DNA of 64,000 nt, from contig JARIAN010000099.1 in the NCBI GenBank assembly GCA_029257865.1, forward strand, positions 62,001-126,000, in the 5' to 3' direction. Shown piece by piece: positions 51,917-63,771 of this stretch. Position 1 is the stretch's first letter. Every line of letters begins with the position of its first letter. This DNA comes from Phocaeicola sp. (lineage in GTDB: Bacteria > Bacteroidota > Bacteroidia > Bacteroidales > Bacteroidaceae). The notes beneath the pieces are model-generated. The model saw only the letters and a program-made list of their open reading frames with translations. It was not told the origin of the DNA and did not search any database. A program made the translations under genes and the position numbers.

Positions 51917-54900
51917 ATGTCTTCAAACATTATCAATCAACGAATTAACTTTGCTTCTATTAAGAATCCGATGTCTTATCCGGATTTTCTGGAAGTACAA
52001 TTGAAGTCGTTTCAGGACTTCTTGCAATTAGATACTCCGCCTGAAAAACGAAAGAACGATGGCTTGTATAAGGTATTTGCTGAAAATTTCCCAATTGCAG
52101 ATACACGTAACAACTTCGTGCTCGAGTTCCTTGACTACTATATCGATCCGCCTCACTATTCTATCGACGACTGTCTGGAGCGTGGATTGACTTATAGTGT
52201 TCCCTTGAAGGCTAAATTGAAGCTTTATTGTACAGACCCCGATCACGAAGATTTCGATACAGTAATCCAAGACGTATATCTGGGACCTATCCCTTATATG
52301 ACTGCCAAGGGTACTTTCGTTATCAACGGTGCTGAACGTGTTGTTGTTTCTCAGCTTCATCGTTCTCCAGGTGTATTCTTCGGACAGAGTGTCCATGCCA
52401 ATGGTACAAAACTGTATTCTGCACGTATTATCCCGTTTAAGGGCTCTTGGATTGAGTTTGCTACAGACATCAACAATGTGATGTATGCTTACATCGATCG
52501 TAAGAAGAAACTTCCGGTTACTACTTTGCTTAGAGCAGTAGGTTTTGAGAATGACAAGGATATTCTTGAAATCTTTAATCTTGCAGAGGATGTAAAGGTG
52601 AACAAGGCTAACTTGAAGAAGATTGTAGGTCGTAAGCTGGCTGCACGTGTCTTGAAGACTTGGACTGAGGATTTTGTAGACGAGGATACCGGTGAAGTCG
52701 TTTCTATCGAACGTAATGAGGTTGTTATTGACCGTGAAACTGTTATTGAACCGGAACATATTGAACTCATTATCGAGTCGGGTGTACAGAATATCCTGCT
52801 ACACAATGAAGAGGCTAATGCTTCTGACTATTCTATCATTTTCAATACTTTACAGAAAGACCCTAGTAACTCTGAAAAAGAAGCGGTGTTGTATATCTAT
52901 CGCCAATTGCGTAATGCAGATCCTGCTGACGATGCTAGTGCGAGAGAAGTTATCAATAACTTATTCTTCTCTGAAAAACGTTATGACTTAGGGGAAGTAG
53001 GACGTTATCGTATCAACAAGAAACTGAACTTGGATACTGATATGGACGTCAAGGTATTGACAAAACAAGATATTATTGAAATCATCAAGTATCTGATTGA
53101 ATTGATCAATTCAAAGGCTGATGTTGATGATATTGATCACTTGAGCAATCGTCGTGTTCGTACTGTAGGTGAACAGTTGGCTAATCAGTTCGCTATTGGT
53201 TTGGCTCGTATGTCCAGAACAATCCGTGAACGTATGAACGTGCGCGACAATGAAGTATTTACTCCTATCGATTTGATTAATGCGAAGACTATTTCTTCTG
53301 TAATCAACTCGTTCTTCGGAACAAATGCTTTGTCTCAGTTTATGGACCAGACCAACCCGCTGGCTGAAATCACTCACAAGCGTCGTTTGTCTGCACTGGG
53401 ACCTGGTGGCTTGTCACGTGATCGTGCCGGATTTGAGGTGCGAGACGTACACTATACTCACTATGGACGTCTTTGTCCGATTGAAACCCCTGAAGGTCCG
53501 AATATCGGTTTGATTTCGTCTTTGTGTGTGTATGCTAAAATTAATGATCTTGGATTTATCGTTACTCCTTATCGTAAGGTTAAGGATTCGGTTGTTGACT
53601 TGTCTCCGGAAGGTATCGAGTACTTGTCGGCCGAAGAGGAAGAAGACAGGATCATTGCTCAGGGTAATGCTCCGTTGAACGACGACGGTACATTTATCCG
53701 TGAAAAAGTAAAAGCTCGTCGTGATGCCGATTATCCGGTGGTTACACCTGATCAGGTAGAACTGATGGATGTGGCTCCACAGCAGATTGCTTCTATCGCA
53801 GCTTCTTTGATTCCGTTCCTTGAGCATGATGACGCGAACCGTGCTTTGATGGGTTCTAACATGATGCGCCAGGCAGTTCCTTTGTTGAAGACTGAGGCTC
53901 CTATCGTGGGTACTGGAATCGAAAAACAGTTGTGTGAAGATTCTCGTACTCAGATTGCTGCTGAAGGTGACGGTGTGATTGACTTTGTGGATGCAACTAC
54001 AATCCGTATTCTGCTTGACCGTACAGAAGATGAAGAATTTGTAAGCTTCGAGCCGGCCTTGAAAGAATATAAGATTCCTAAGTTCCGCAAAACAAACCAG
54101 AGTATGACTATCGACTTGCGCCCTATCTGTAGCAAAGGACAGCGCGTGAAGAAGGGGGATGTGTTGACTGAAGGTTATTCTACTGCTAACGGTGAACTTG
54201 CTTTGGGTAAGAACCTTTTGGTGGCTTATATGCCATGGAAGGGATATAACTATGAAGATGCGATTGTATTGAACGAACGTGTTGTCCGTGAAGATATCTT
54301 GACATCTGTGCACGTAGATGAATATATCCTGGAGGTTCGTGAGACCAAACGCGGTATGGAAGAACTTACTTCGGATATTCCTAATGTAAGTGAAGATGCT
54401 ACAAAGGATTTGGACGAAAATGGTATTGTTCGTATTGGTGCTCGTATCGAACCGGGAGACATCCTGATTGGTAAGATTACTCCAAAGGGTGAATCGGATC
54501 CTTCACCAGAAGAAAAACTATTGCGTGCTATCTTTGGTGATAAGGCTGGTGATGTGAAGGATGCATCTTTGAAAGCTTCTCCTTCGTTGCGTGGTGTGGT
54601 TATCAACAAGAAGTTGTATTCACGCGTCATCAAGACTCGTAGCGAAAAGAATGCTGATAAGGATATCTTAGCTAAATTGAATGAGGAATTCGAAGAAAAG
54701 GCAGCTGCACTGAAAGAAATCTTGGTTGACAAGCTGTTGGTTTTGACAAACGACAAGGTTTCTCAGGGAGTGAAGGATTATCTGGGTACAGAAATCATTG
54801 CGAAGGGCGCTAAGTTTGCAAAACGTGATCTTGAATCTTTGGATTATACTATTATTCAGTTGAGCAAATGGACTGCTGATGCTCACAAGAATGATATGAT

Positions 54901-55729
54901 TCGTGATCTGATTGTAAACTACTTGAAGAAATATAAAGAACTGGATGCAGAACTGAAGCGTAAGAAATTCGCAGTAACTATTGGTGATGAGTTGCCTTCA
55001 GGTATCATTCAGATGGCTAAAGTATATATTGCTAAGAAGCGTAAGATTGGTGTTGGAGATAAGATGGCTGGACGTCACGGTAACAAGGGTATCGTTTCTC
55101 GTGTAGTTCGTCAGGAAGATATGCCGTTCTTAGCTGATGGTACTCCGGTTGATATCGTATTGAATCCGTTGGGTGTGCCTTCACGTATGAATATCGGTCA
55201 GATCTTTGAAGCTGTTCTTGGTCGTGCAGGACGCGAACTTGGCGTGAAGTTTGCTACTCCTATTTTCGATGGTGCTACATTGGATGATTTGGATGAATGG
55301 ACAGACAAGGCTGGTTTGCCTCGTTACTGTAAGACTTATCTTTACGATGGTGGTACTGGTGAACAGTTCGACCAGCCGGCAACTGTGGGTGTGACTTATA
55401 TGTTGAAGTTGGGTCACATGGTTGAAGATAAGATGCATGCTCGTTCTATCGGTCCTTACTCTTTGATTACTCAGCAGCCGTTGGGTGGTAAGGCTCAGTT
55501 TGGTGGTCAGCGTTTTGGAGAAATGGAGGTTTGGGCAATTGAAGCATTCGGTGCCGCTCATGTACTTCAGGAAATCTTGACTATCAAGTCGGATGACGTG
55601 GTAGGACGTTCTAAGGCTTATGAAGCTATCGTAAAAGGTGAACCTATGCCTACTCCGGGTATCCCAGAGTCTCTGAACGTATTGTTGCACGAGTTGAGAG
55701 GTCTTTGCTTGAGCATCACATTGGAATAA
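51917..55729 (+). CDS. rpoB: RNA polymerase beta subunit
   Basis: 1270 residues, normal for Bacteroidetes. The rifampicin region ([25 protein letters not shown]), the [24 protein letters not shown] block, [21 protein letters not shown] and the C-terminal [21 protein letters not shown] are present. No intein or frameshift is seen. Confidence 0.99.
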   Translation: MSSNIINQRINFASIKNPMSYPDFLEVQLKSFQDFLQLDTPPEKRKNDGLYKVFAENFPIADTRNNFVLEFLDYYIDPPHYSIDDCLERGLTYSVPLKAKLKLYCTDPDHEDFDTVIQDVYLGPIPYMTAKGTFVINGAERVVVSQLHRSPGVFFGQSVHANGTKLYSARIIPFKGSWIEFATDINNVMYAYIDRKKKLPVTTLLRAVGFENDKDILEIFNLAEDVKVNKANLKKIVGRKLAARVLKTWTEDFVDEDTGEVVSIERNEVVIDRETVIEPEHIELIIESGVQNILLHNEEANASDYSIIFNTLQKDPSNSEKEAVLYIYRQLRNADPADDASAREVINNLFFSEKRYDLGEVGRYRINKKLNLDTDMDVKVLTKQDIIEIIKYLIELINSKADVDDIDHLSNRRVRTVGEQLANQFAIGLARMSRTIRERMNVRDNEVFTPIDLINAKTISSVINSFFGTNALSQFMDQTNPLAEITHKRRLSALGPGGLSRDRAGFEVRDVHYTHYGRLCPIETPEGPNIGLISSLCVYAKINDLGFIVTPYRKVKDSVVDLSPEGIEYLSAEEEEDRIIAQGNAPLNDDGTFIREKVKARRDADYPVVTPDQVELMDVAPQQIASIAASLIPFLEHDDANRALMGSNMMRQAVPLLKTEAPIVGTGIEKQLCEDSRTQIAAEGDGVIDFVDATTIRILLDRTEDEEFVSFEPALKEYKIPKFRKTNQSMTIDLRPICSKGQRVKKGDVLTEGYSTANGELALGKNLLVAYMPWKGYNYEDAIVLNERVVREDILTSVHVDEYILEVRETKRGMEELTSDIPNVSEDATKDLDENGIVRIGARIEPGDILIGKITPKGESDPSPEEKLLRAIFGDKAGDVKDASLKASPSLRGVVINKKLYSRVIKTRSEKNADKDILAKLNEEFEEKAAALKEILVDKLLVLTNDKVSQGVKDYLGTEIIAKGAKFAKRDLESLDYTIIQLSKWTADAHKNDMIRDLIVNYLKKYKELDAELKRKKFAVTIGDELPSGIIQMAKVYIAKKRKIGVGDKMAGRHGNKGIVSRVVRQEDMPFLADGTPVDIVLNPLGVPSRMNIGQIFEAVLGRAGRELGVKFATPIFDGATLDDLDEWTDKAGLPRYCKTYLYDGGTGEQFDQPATVGVTYMLKLGHMVEDKMHARSIGPYSLITQQPLGGKAQFGGQRFGEMEVWAIEAFGAAHVLQEILTIKSDDVVGRSKAYEAIVKGEPMPTPGIPESLNVLLHELRGLCLSITLE

Positions 55730-55740
55730 TATCATTGCAT

Positions 55741-55782
55741 TGAAAACCGGAGTCTTGATGAGGTCAAGATTTCTGGTTTTCA
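55741..55782 (+). other. Stem-loop in the rpoB-rpoC spacer
   Basis: TGAAAACC (55741-55748) pairs with GGTTTTCA (55775-55782), enclosing a second stem TCTTGA/TCAAGA. There is no T run, so it is more likely an RNA-processing or stability element than a terminator. Confidence 0.5.
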
Positions 55783-55816
55783 ATTATCAACATCAATATT
55801 CAATATAAAATAAAGT

Positions 55817-58800
55817 ATGGCTTTTAGAAAAGATACTAAGATAAAAAGTAATTTTTCGAAGATTACGATCGGACTCGCATCACCGGAAGAAATTCTCGAA
55901 AATTCATTTGGTGAGGTGCTGAAACCGGAAACCATCAACTACCGTACTTATAAGCCGGAACGTGACGGTTTGTTCTGTGAACGTATCTTCGGACCGGTGA
56001 AGGACTACGAATGCCATTGTGGTAAGTACAAACGTATCCGTTATAAAGGTATCGTGTGTGACCGTTGTGGTGTGGAAGTTACTGAAAAGAAAGTACGTCG
56101 TGAGCGTAGTGGTCATATCCAGTTGGTAGTACCGGTTGCACATATCTGGTATTTCCGTTCTTTGCCGAACAAGATTGGTTATTTGCTGGGCTTGCCGACA
56201 AAGAAACTTGATGCTATTATATATTATGAGCGTTATGTAGTAATCCAGCCAGGTGTGAAGGCTGAAGACGGAATCAACCAGTTTGATTTATTGTCGGAAG
56301 AAGAATACTTGGATATCATGGATGCTCTTCCAAGAGAAAACCAGTATTTGGAAGATTCAGATCCTAACAAGTTTATCGCTAAGATGGGTGCTGAAGCAAT
56401 CTATGATTTGTTGACTCGTATCGACTTGGATGCTTTATCATACGAATTGCGTCACAAAGCAAACAATGACTCTTCACAACAACGTAAGAATGAAGCTTTG
56501 AAACGTTTGCAGGTAGTTGAGTCTTTCCGTGCTTCTCGTGGACGTAACAAACCGGAATGGATGATTGTACGTATTGTTCCGGTTATCCCTCCTGAATTGC
56601 GTCCGTTGGTACCATTGGATGGTGGACGTTTTGCAACTTCAGACTTGAATGACTTGTACCGTCGTGTTATCATTCGTAACAACCGTTTGAAGAGATTGAT
56701 TGAAATCAAGGCTCCTGAAGTGATTTTACGTAATGAAAAGCGTATGTTGCAGGAAGCTGTTGACTCTTTGTTTGACAACTCTCGCAAGTCAAGTGCTGTG
56801 AAGACAGATGCCAACAGACCGTTGAAATCTTTGTCTGACAGTTTGAAGGGTAAACAAGGACGTTTCCGTCAGAACTTGTTGGGTAAGCGTGTTGACTATT
56901 CTGCTCGTTCTGTTATCGTTGTTGGTCCTGAATTGAAGATGGGTGAATGCGGTATCCCTAAGTTGATGGCTGCGGAATTGTACAAACCATTTATTATCCG
57001 TAAGTTGATTGAACGTGGTATTGTAAAGACTGTAAAATCTGCCAAGAAGATTGTAGACCGCAAGGAGCCTGTTATTTGGGATATCCTTGAACATGTAATG
57101 AAGGGTCATCCAGTATTGCTGAACCGTGCCCCTACCTTGCATCGTTTAGGTATTCAGGCTTTCCAGCCTAAGATGATTGAAGGTAAAGCTATCCAGTTGC
57201 ACCCATTGGCATGTACAGCGTTTAATGCCGACTTTGATGGTGACCAGATGGCGGTTCATTTGCCTTTGAGCAACGAAGCTGTATTGGAAGCGCAGATGTT
57301 GATGCTTCAGTCACATAATATTTTGAATCCTGCCAATGGTGCTCCTATTACTGTGCCTGCACAGGATATGGTTCTAGGTCTGTATTACATCACCAAGTTG
57401 CGTAAGGGAGCTAAGGGTGAAGGCTTGATTTTCTACGGCCCAGAAGAAGCCTTGATTGCATACAATGAAGGTCGAGTTGATATTCATGCTATCATCAGTG
57501 TTATCGCTAATGACTTGGATGAAAACGGCAACATTGTGAAGACAATGATTAAGGAAACATCTGTAGGACGTGTGATTGTCAACGAACTTGTACCTGATGA
57601 ATGTGGTTACTTGAATACGATTATCTCTAAGAAGTCATTGCGTGACATCATCAGCGATGTAATTAAAACTGTAGGTGTGGCTCGTGCTTGTGAATTCTTG
57701 GATGGTATCAAGAATTTGGGTTACAAGATGGCATTTGAAGGTGGTTTGTCATTCAACTTGGGTGATATTATCATTCCGAAAGAAAAAGAAGAACTGGTTA
57801 AACGTGGTAACGAGGAAATCGAACAGATTATGATGAACTATAACATGGGTTTCATCACAGACAACGAGCGTTATAATCAGGTTATCGATACTTGGACTCA
57901 CGTAAACAGTGACTTGTCCGATATCCTATATAAGACTATTAAGAACGATGATCAGGGATTCAACTCAGTATTTATGATGCTTGATTCTGGTGCACGTGGT
58001 TCTAAAGAGCAGATTCGTCAGCTTTCTGGTATGCGTGGTTTGATGGCTAAGCCTCAGAAAGCAGGTGCTGAAGGTGCTCAGATTATTGAAAACCCAATTC
58101 TTTCTAACTTTAAGGAAGGTCTTTCGGTATTGGAATACTTTATTTCTACTCACGGTGCTCGTAAGGGTCTTGCGGATACTGCGTTGAAGACAGCCGATGC
58201 TGGTTATTTGACTCGTCGTCTTGTAGACGTTTCGCATGATGTGATTATTAATGAAGAAGATTGTGGTACATTGCGTGGACTGATATGTACAGCTCTTAAG
58301 AACAACGATGAAGTCATTGCTACTTTGTACGAACGTATCTTGGGACGTGTTTCTGTACATGATGTTATCCATCCTACCACAGGAAAGCTGCTGGTTGCTG
58401 CAGGAGAAGAGATTACAGAAGCTATTGCTGAAGAAATCGAAAAATCACCAATCGAAAGCGTTGAAATCCGTTCTGTATTGACTTGTGAATCGAAGAAGGG
58501 TGTTTGTGCTAAATGTTACGGACGTAACTTGGCTAGTAGCCGTATGGTTCAGAAGGGTGAAGCTGTAGGTGTTATCGCTGCTCAGTCTATCGGTGAGCCG
58601 GGTACTCAGTTGACTCTACGTACATTCCACGCCGGTGGTATTGCTGGTAACATGGCTGCCAATGCAAGTATCGTTGCCAAGAATGATGCTCGTTTGGAAT
58701 TTGAAGAACTTCGTACTGTAGATGCTGTAGAAGAAACTGGAGAGTCTGTTAAGATTGTAGTTGGCCGTTTGGCTGAATTGCGCTTTGTGGATGTTCACAC

Positions 58801-60100
58801 TGGTATTGTACTTTCTACTCATAACGTACCTTATGGTTCTAAACTGTATGCATCAGATGGTGAAGTGGTAGAAAAGGGTAAACTTATTGCTAAATGGGAC
58901 CCATTTAATGCTGTCATCGTAACAGAAGTTGGTGGTAAGATTGACTTTGAGGCAGTTATTGAAAACGTAACTTACAAGGTTGAATCGGATGAAGCAACTG
59001 GTTTGCGTGAAATTATCATCACTGAATCTAAGGATAAGACTAAAGTTCCTTCATTGCATATTACCGATGAAAAGGGTGGTATTATCCGTACATATAACTT
59101 GCCGGTAGGCGGACACGTTGTGGTAGAAAACAACCAGACAGTGAAAGCTGGTGATATCTTGGTTAAGATTCCACGTGCGGTAGGTAAGGCTGGTGATATC
59201 ACCGGTGGTCTTCCACGTGTAACCGAGTTGTTTGAAGCTCGTAATCCATCTAACCCTGCTATCGTTTCTGAAATTGATGGTGAAGTGACAATGGGTAAGA
59301 TTAAGCGTGGTAACCGTGAAATCATTGTTACATCTAAGACTGGTGATGTGAAGAAGTATTTGGTTGCTTTGTCTAAGCAGATTCTGGTACAGGAAAACGA
59401 CTATGTGCGTGCCGGTACTCCATTGTCTGATGGTGCTATCACTCCTGCCGACATCTTGGCTATCAAGGGTCCTACTGCTGTACAGGAATACATCGTGAAT
59501 GAAATTCAGGATGTTTACCGTCTGCAAGGTGTGAAGATTAATGACAAGCATTTCGAAATCATCGTACGTCAGATGATGCGTAAGGTGCAGATTAACGAAC
59601 CGGGTGATACTCGCTTCCTCGAACTTCAGATTGTAGATCGTTTAGAATTTAATGAAGAAAATGATCGTATTTGGGGTAAGAAAGTAGTTGTTGATGCTGG
59701 TGATTCTCAGAACTTACAACCTGGACAGATTGTTACAGCTCGTAAGTTGCGTGATGAAAACAGTATGTTGAAGCGCCGTGATATGAAACTAGTTGAAGTA
59801 CGTGATGCTGTTCCTGCTACATCTACTCAGATTCTGCAAGGTATTACACGTGCTGCACTTCAGACTTCAAGCTTTATGTCTGCTGCATCATTCCAGGAAA
59901 CAACTAAGGTGTTGAACGAAGCTGCTATTAACGGTAAGGTAGACCGTTTGGAAGGTATGAAAGAGAACGTTATCTGCGGTCACTTGATTCCTGCCGGAAC
60001 AGGTCAGAGAGAATTTGAAAAGATTATCGTAGGTTCAAAAGATGAATACGATCGTATCTTGGCTAATCGTAAAACTGTAATTGATTATACAGAAGAATAA
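55817..60100 (+). CDS. rpoC: RNA polymerase beta' subunit
   Basis: 1427 residues. An N-terminal zinc site (CHCGKYK...CDRCGVEV), the catalytic NADFDGDQM (Asp472, Asp474, Asp476), the second zinc site ([17 protein letters not shown]) and the long C-terminal part with [17 protein letters not shown] are all present. It is followed by a strong terminator, the end of the secE-to-rpoC run. Confidence 0.99.
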   Translation: MAFRKDTKIKSNFSKITIGLASPEEILENSFGEVLKPETINYRTYKPERDGLFCERIFGPVKDYECHCGKYKRIRYKGIVCDRCGVEVTEKKVRRERSGHIQLVVPVAHIWYFRSLPNKIGYLLGLPTKKLDAIIYYERYVVIQPGVKAEDGINQFDLLSEEEYLDIMDALPRENQYLEDSDPNKFIAKMGAEAIYDLLTRIDLDALSYELRHKANNDSSQQRKNEALKRLQVVESFRASRGRNKPEWMIVRIVPVIPPELRPLVPLDGGRFATSDLNDLYRRVIIRNNRLKRLIEIKAPEVILRNEKRMLQEAVDSLFDNSRKSSAVKTDANRPLKSLSDSLKGKQGRFRQNLLGKRVDYSARSVIVVGPELKMGECGIPKLMAAELYKPFIIRKLIERGIVKTVKSAKKIVDRKEPVIWDILEHVMKGHPVLLNRAPTLHRLGIQAFQPKMIEGKAIQLHPLACTAFNADFDGDQMAVHLPLSNEAVLEAQMLMLQSHNILNPANGAPITVPAQDMVLGLYYITKLRKGAKGEGLIFYGPEEALIAYNEGRVDIHAIISVIANDLDENGNIVKTMIKETSVGRVIVNELVPDECGYLNTIISKKSLRDIISDVIKTVGVARACEFLDGIKNLGYKMAFEGGLSFNLGDIIIPKEKEELVKRGNEEIEQIMMNYNMGFITDNERYNQVIDTWTHVNSDLSDILYKTIKNDDQGFNSVFMMLDSGARGSKEQIRQLSGMRGLMAKPQKAGAEGAQIIENPILSNFKEGLSVLEYFISTHGARKGLADTALKTADAGYLTRRLVDVSHDVIINEEDCGTLRGLICTALKNNDEVIATLYERILGRVSVHDVIHPTTGKLLVAAGEEITEAIAEEIEKSPIESVEIRSVLTCESKKGVCAKCYGRNLASSRMVQKGEAVGVIAAQSIGEPGTQLTLRTFHAGGIAGNMAANASIVAKNDARLEFEELRTVDAVEETGESVKIVVGRLAELRFVDVHTGIVLSTHNVPYGSKLYASDGEVVEKGKLIAKWDPFNAVIVTEVGGKIDFEAVIENVTYKVESDEATGLREIIITESKDKTKVPSLHITDEKGGIIRTYNLPVGGHVVVENNQTVKAGDILVKIPRAVGKAGDITGGLPRVTELFEARNPSNPAIVSEIDGEVTMGKIKRGNREIIVTSKTGDVKKYLVALSKQILVQENDYVRAGTPLSDGAITPADILAIKGPTAVQEYIVNEIQDVYRLQGVKINDKHFEIIVRQMMRKVQINEPGDTRFLELQIVDRLEFNEENDRIWGKKVVVDAGDSQNLQPGQIVTARKLRDENSMLKRRDMKLVEVRDAVPATSTQILQGITRAALQTSSFMSAASFQETTKVLNEAAINGKVDRLEGMKENVICGHLIPAGTGQREFEKIIVGSKDEYDRILANRKTVIDYTEE

Positions 60101-60120
60101 TCAATCGTAGTAATAGAGTA

Positions 60121-60154
60121 AAGGGAGGCTGCTGTTGGGCAGTCTCCCTTTTTA
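60121..60154 (+). terminator. Terminator after rpoC
   Basis: AAGGGAGGCTGC pairs with GCAGTCTCCCTT with one mismatch, followed by a T run. Confidence 0.9.
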
Positions 60155-60173
60155 TTATTGCCTTTACACAAAA

Positions 60174-60213
60174 AGAGAGTCCTATCCAATTACTTGGTAT
60201 GACTCTCATTTTT
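60174..60213 (-). terminator. Terminator after ispG (minus strand)
   Basis: AGAGAGTC...GACTCTC with an inner CCAA/TTGG pairing. On the minus strand the T run follows the stem, 25 bases past the ispG stop. Confidence 0.7.
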
Positions 60214-60237
60214 ATGGTATTTGTCAGAATATAAAGT

Positions 60238-62085
60238 TTATACTTTCTCTATATAGTCGCCGTTTTCTTTAATCAGTTCGATTAATTTTTCTACCGCTTG
60301 GTCTTCTGGAATATTTTTTTCCACGCAAACCTTCTGCTTGTACAGACTGATTTTACCTCTTCCGGCTCCCACATATCCATAGTCGGCATCTGCCATTTCT
60401 CCAGGACCGTTTACGATACATCCCATGATGCCGATTTTCAATCCTTTCAGGTGAGCGGTTGCAGCCTTGATGCGTGCAATGGTTGCCTCCAAGTCATAAA
60501 GCGTACGGCCGCATCCTGGGCAAGAAATATATTCAGTCTTGGAAGTACGAACCCTTCCGGCCTGCAAGATGCCAAATGCTGTTTCATCCACTTTGGTATC
60601 GGCTATAGCTTTGTCGTGGTTGAACAATAAGATGCCGTCGCAGAACCCGTCAAAAATCAGTGCTCCCATATCTGCAGCCGATTTGAGTTGTAAATCTTCA
60701 GTATTCTTCTCCTGGTAGAACTGGAAGAACACCAAAGGATTTTTCATCCCTTGAGTCATCAGCTGATGTGCGATGCCGCGGAACTCTCCTAGGCGGTTAG
60801 GATGATTGCTTTGCGCAATGATGACAACCTCCGGATGCATGCGCAAGCAAGCCATTGCCTCTTCGTTCAGTCCCATATAAGGGGTAAAGAGGAATTTCAT
60901 TTTAGCATTGCAGTGGTGCAGTTCGATGAGTTGCTGGTAATTGAAAGCTGGATATGAGCCTTCGTTGCCGTTCCATACATTAGCATCTACAATATATCCA
61001 ATGTCGCTTCTTCTGTTTTCCGGCAACTGTTGTCCACAATAGATATAATCAGGTTTGAACTGTTCGTTCACTTCCAGGTTATTATCCAGGCGTGCAGTTA
61101 TGACTACCGGCACATGATTTCCGCCAATATTTCCCACAGCTTCCGTTTGGCGTCTTTCCGGATTTGTGTAGTTAAATTCAGGAGCTTCTGCACCTGGAAT
61201 GTACGGGTGGTTTTCACGTTGCAAGATATAGTCTACCAATTTTCTGGCCACAGGAATTTCAGCTTCCGGAGCTTCTGTCAGCGACACGCGGATGGTATCT
61301 CCCAGTCCGTCTGCCAGCAGAGCACCTATTCCCAATGCCGACTTGATGCGTCCGTCCTCTCCATCGCCTGCTTCCGTCACTCCCAAGTGTAAAGGAAATG
61401 CCATGCCTTCCTTTTCCATTTCTTCGGATAGCAGTCGTACTGTCTTTACCATGACCACTGTATTAGAAGCTTTGATAGAGATGACCACGTTGCTGAATTT
61501 CTGTTCCACGCAGATACGTAGAAACTCCATACACGATTCCACCATTCCTGCCGGTGTGTCTCCATATCTAGACATGATACGGTCGGACAATGAACCATGA
61601 TTGACTCCCAGTCGGATAGCCGTATGATTCTCTTTGCAGATGTTTAAGAACGGGATAAACCGGTCTCTGATTTTCTGGATTTCCTGAGCATATTCTTCGT
61701 CAGTATATTCCAGTTTCTTGAAGGTACGAGCTGCGTCCACATAGTTTCCAGGGTTGATGCGTACTTTCTCAACATACAGAGCCGCTACCTCAGCCACCTT
61801 AGGGTTGAAGTGCACATCGGCCACCAGCGGAGTGTTATACCCTTGGCTGCGCAGTCCGATATTGATATCTTTCATATTTTCGGCTTCCCTTACCCCTTGC
61901 GTGGTCAGTCTCACATACTCTCCTCCAGCATCGATAATCCGTTTAGCCTGTTCGATGCAAGCTTCCGTATCCATAGTCACCGTATTAGTCATACTTTGTA
62001 TACGGATAGGATTAGCGCCACCCATAGGAGTGGCGCCAACATATACCTCATTAGCCTTTCGGCGTGAATAATTGAAGTAATCCAT
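60238..62085 (-). CDS. ispG: 4-hydroxy-3-methylbut-2-en-1-yl diphosphate synthase (long form)
   Basis: 615 residues, the long form with an extra domain inserted (about 270-480) between the TIM barrel and the Fe-S domain. The cluster cysteines are in CPGCGRTLYDLEATIARIK and GIMGCIVNGPGEM. It converts MEcPP to HMBPP in the MEP isoprenoid pathway. It is the last gene of an operon read rpoN, PAP2-like, gcvH, purE, ispG. Confidence 0.97.
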   Translation of the reverse strand: MDYFNYSRRKANEVYVGATPMGGANPIRIQSMTNTVTMDTEACIEQAKRIIDAGGEYVRLTTQGVREAENMKDINIGLRSQGYNTPLVADVHFNPKVAEVAALYVEKVRINPGNYVDAARTFKKLEYTDEEYAQEIQKIRDRFIPFLNICKENHTAIRLGVNHGSLSDRIMSRYGDTPAGMVESCMEFLRICVEQKFSNVVISIKASNTVVMVKTVRLLSEEMEKEGMAFPLHLGVTEAGDGEDGRIKSALGIGALLADGLGDTIRVSLTEAPEAEIPVARKLVDYILQRENHPYIPGAEAPEFNYTNPERRQTEAVGNIGGNHVPVVITARLDNNLEVNEQFKPDYIYCGQQLPENRRSDIGYIVDANVWNGNEGSYPAFNYQQLIELHHCNAKMKFLFTPYMGLNEEAMACLRMHPEVVIIAQSNHPNRLGEFRGIAHQLMTQGMKNPLVFFQFYQEKNTEDLQLKSAADMGALIFDGFCDGILLFNHDKAIADTKVDETAFGILQAGRVRTSKTEYISCPGCGRTLYDLEATIARIKAATAHLKGLKIGIMGCIVNGPGEMADADYGYVGAGRGKISLYKQKVCVEKNIPEDQAVEKLIELIKENGDYIEKV

Positions 62086-62091
62086 TAAATT

Positions 62092-62601
62092 TTAATTTGT
62101 CTTATAAGCGTATTTAACTTCTTTCAGCTCTTCGTTAGCCTTTACGATTTTATTTTTCAGTCCCTCTTTGTAAGCAGCGAACTTGCCGGCCAGTTCAGTG
62201 TCGGCCAAAGCCAGCATCTGTACAGCCAAGATAGCAGCATTCATGGCCCCGTTGATAGCTACGGTAGCTACAGGGATTCCAGGAGGCATTTGGATGATAG
62301 AGTAAAGAGCATCCACACCGTCCAGAACCGAACCTTTAACGGGAACACCGATAACAGGCAAGGTAGTGTTGGCAGCAATGACTCCAGGCAGAGCAGCAGC
62401 CATACCTGCAGCAGCGATAATTACTTTGATACCTCTTCCGGCAGCTTCTTTTGCGAAAGTCTCCACTTCGGCAGGTGTACGATGAGCCGAGAGAGCATTC
62501 ATTTCAAAAGGAACTTGCATTTCGTCGAGCAGTTTTGCAGCCTTCTCCATTACCGGAAGGTCCGATGTACTACCCATGATGATACTTACAATTGGTTTCA
62601 T
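62092..62601 (-). CDS. purE: N5-carboxyaminoimidazole ribonucleotide mutase
   Basis: 169 residues, class I PurE with MGSTSDLPVMEKAAKLL and the active-site SAHRTP. It moves the carboxyl group in N5-CAIR to give CAIR in purine synthesis. Its stop lies 6 bases before the ispG ATG. Confidence 0.97.
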   Translation of the reverse strand: MKPIVSIIMGSTSDLPVMEKAAKLLDEMQVPFEMNALSAHRTPAEVETFAKEAAGRGIKVIIAAAGMAAALPGVIAANTTLPVIGVPVKGSVLDGVDALYSIIQMPPGIPVATVAINGAMNAAILAVQMLALADTELAGKFAAYKEGLKNKIVKANEELKEVKYAYKTN

Positions 62602-62659
62602 TTTTTGTACTGTTGTTTTATGTTAAGCAGAGTATCTGTCCGAACACATCGGCAGAGCC

Positions 62660-63040
62660 TCATTCATTAATAATCTTCTTGTATGCGTCGGCATCCAATA
62701 GCGACTCCAGTTCGTCGGGGTCGGTCATCTTGATTTTGATGAGCCATCCTTCGCCGTAAGGGTCAGAGTTTACTAGTTCCGGTTTTTCCTCCAGTTCCGG
62801 ATTGATTTCCATCACTTCACCTCCTACCGGCAAGAACAAGTCGGACACTGTTTTCACCACTTCTATGCTGCCGAATACTTCACCTTTTTCCAGCGTTTCC
62901 CCTTCAGTGTTTACATCCACGAAAACGATGTCACCCAGTTGGTCCTGAGCATAGTCTGTAATGCCTACATACGCATATTCTCCTTCGGGACGAATCCATT
63001 CGTGTTCATCCGTGTACTTTAAATTGGTTGGGAAATTCAT
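62660..63040 (-). CDS. gcvH: Glycine cleavage system H protein
   Basis: 126 residues. The lipoyl-lysine is in FGSIEVVKTVSDLFLP, and the usual GYDYAQDQLGDIVFVD-like and NSDPYGEGWLIKI segments flank it. It carries the aminomethyl intermediate between P, T and L proteins, none of which is encoded here. Confidence 0.97.
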   Translation of the reverse strand: MNFPTNLKYTDEHEWIRPEGEYAYVGITDYAQDQLGDIVFVDVNTEGETLEKGEVFGSIEVVKTVSDLFLPVGGEVMEINPELEEKPELVNSDPYGEGWLIKIKMTDPDELESLLDADAYKKIINE

Positions 63041-63076
63041 AATTTAGTTGTTTTATAAGGTTAATAGAACATTTTT

Positions 63077-63757
63077 TCAAATAAACAAAATTCCGATGAT
63101 TCCACAAAATAAACCGACAAAAAAACCTGCTGCCACTTCATTTAAAGTATGTTGTTTCACAATGATTCGTGCCGAGCCCAGCATACCTGCCAGCAAGGTG
63201 AACAGGCAGAGCCATCCTGTTGGATTGAACTGGAAGATAAGGCTGTACGACAGGAGTCCGCCTATGATGATTCCGCAGCTTGCCATGTGGGTGCTGATTT
63301 TCCATTTCAGGTTGATGGCTGTGCAGAGGAGCATACAGATGAGGGTGGCAGTGATGATGCCGCTCATATACCTAGGCAGATGCACACGGTACATGGTGAG
63401 TAGGCAGGCCACATAGCTCATGATGGTCAGTCCGTAGGGAAGGAAACGTTTTTCCCGTTTCCCGAGTTCGTGTATTCCCCATCCGTTTACTTTGTGAAAC
63501 ATGAAGATGCCCAGCATAGGTAGTACAACGGTGAAGCTGGCAACCATAGAAAGCACGGTCAGTTTATATCCGATGGGTAGAATACGCAGGTAAGAGACCG
63601 AGAAAAGCATCATGAAAGCCACTAGAGGAGCCATGAAAGGAGTAAATACAGCCGATATGATGCGAGCGGCAGCATACAGTTTGTCAGGTTGTTCCGTTTT
63701 TGTTTCGGTGGTAGTCTGGCAAACGGCTTGGTCTGTGATATTAGTATTTTCCATCAT
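63077..63757 (-). CDS. PAP2-like membrane protein, motifs incomplete
   Basis: 226 residues with about six membrane helices. The C-terminal SARIIVKQHTLNEVAAG resembles the last PAP2 phosphatase motif (SRxxxxxHxxxD) but with Ala for Arg context and Glu for Asp; the middle PSGH motif and the first KxxxxxxRP motif are not seen. It could be a divergent lipid phosphatase or a non-catalytic relative. It lies between rpoN and gcvH, gaps of 14 and 36 bases. Confidence 0.75.
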   Translation of the reverse strand: MMENTNITDQAVCQTTTETKTEQPDKLYAAARIISAVFTPFMAPLVAFMMLFSVSYLRILPIGYKLTVLSMVASFTVVLPMLGIFMFHKVNGWGIHELGKREKRFLPYGLTIMSYVACLLTMYRVHLPRYMSGIITATLICMLLCTAINLKWKISTHMASCGIIIGGLLSYSLIFQFNPTGWLCLFTLLAGMLGSARIIVKQHTLNEVAAGFFVGLFCGIIGILFI

Positions 63758-63771
63758 ATATTCAATGTATA

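Noticed and set aside
53414-54313. A 299-codon open frame on the minus strand inside rpoB
   Set aside because: The plus strand encodes conserved RpoB blocks across this span; the antisense frame shows no domain.
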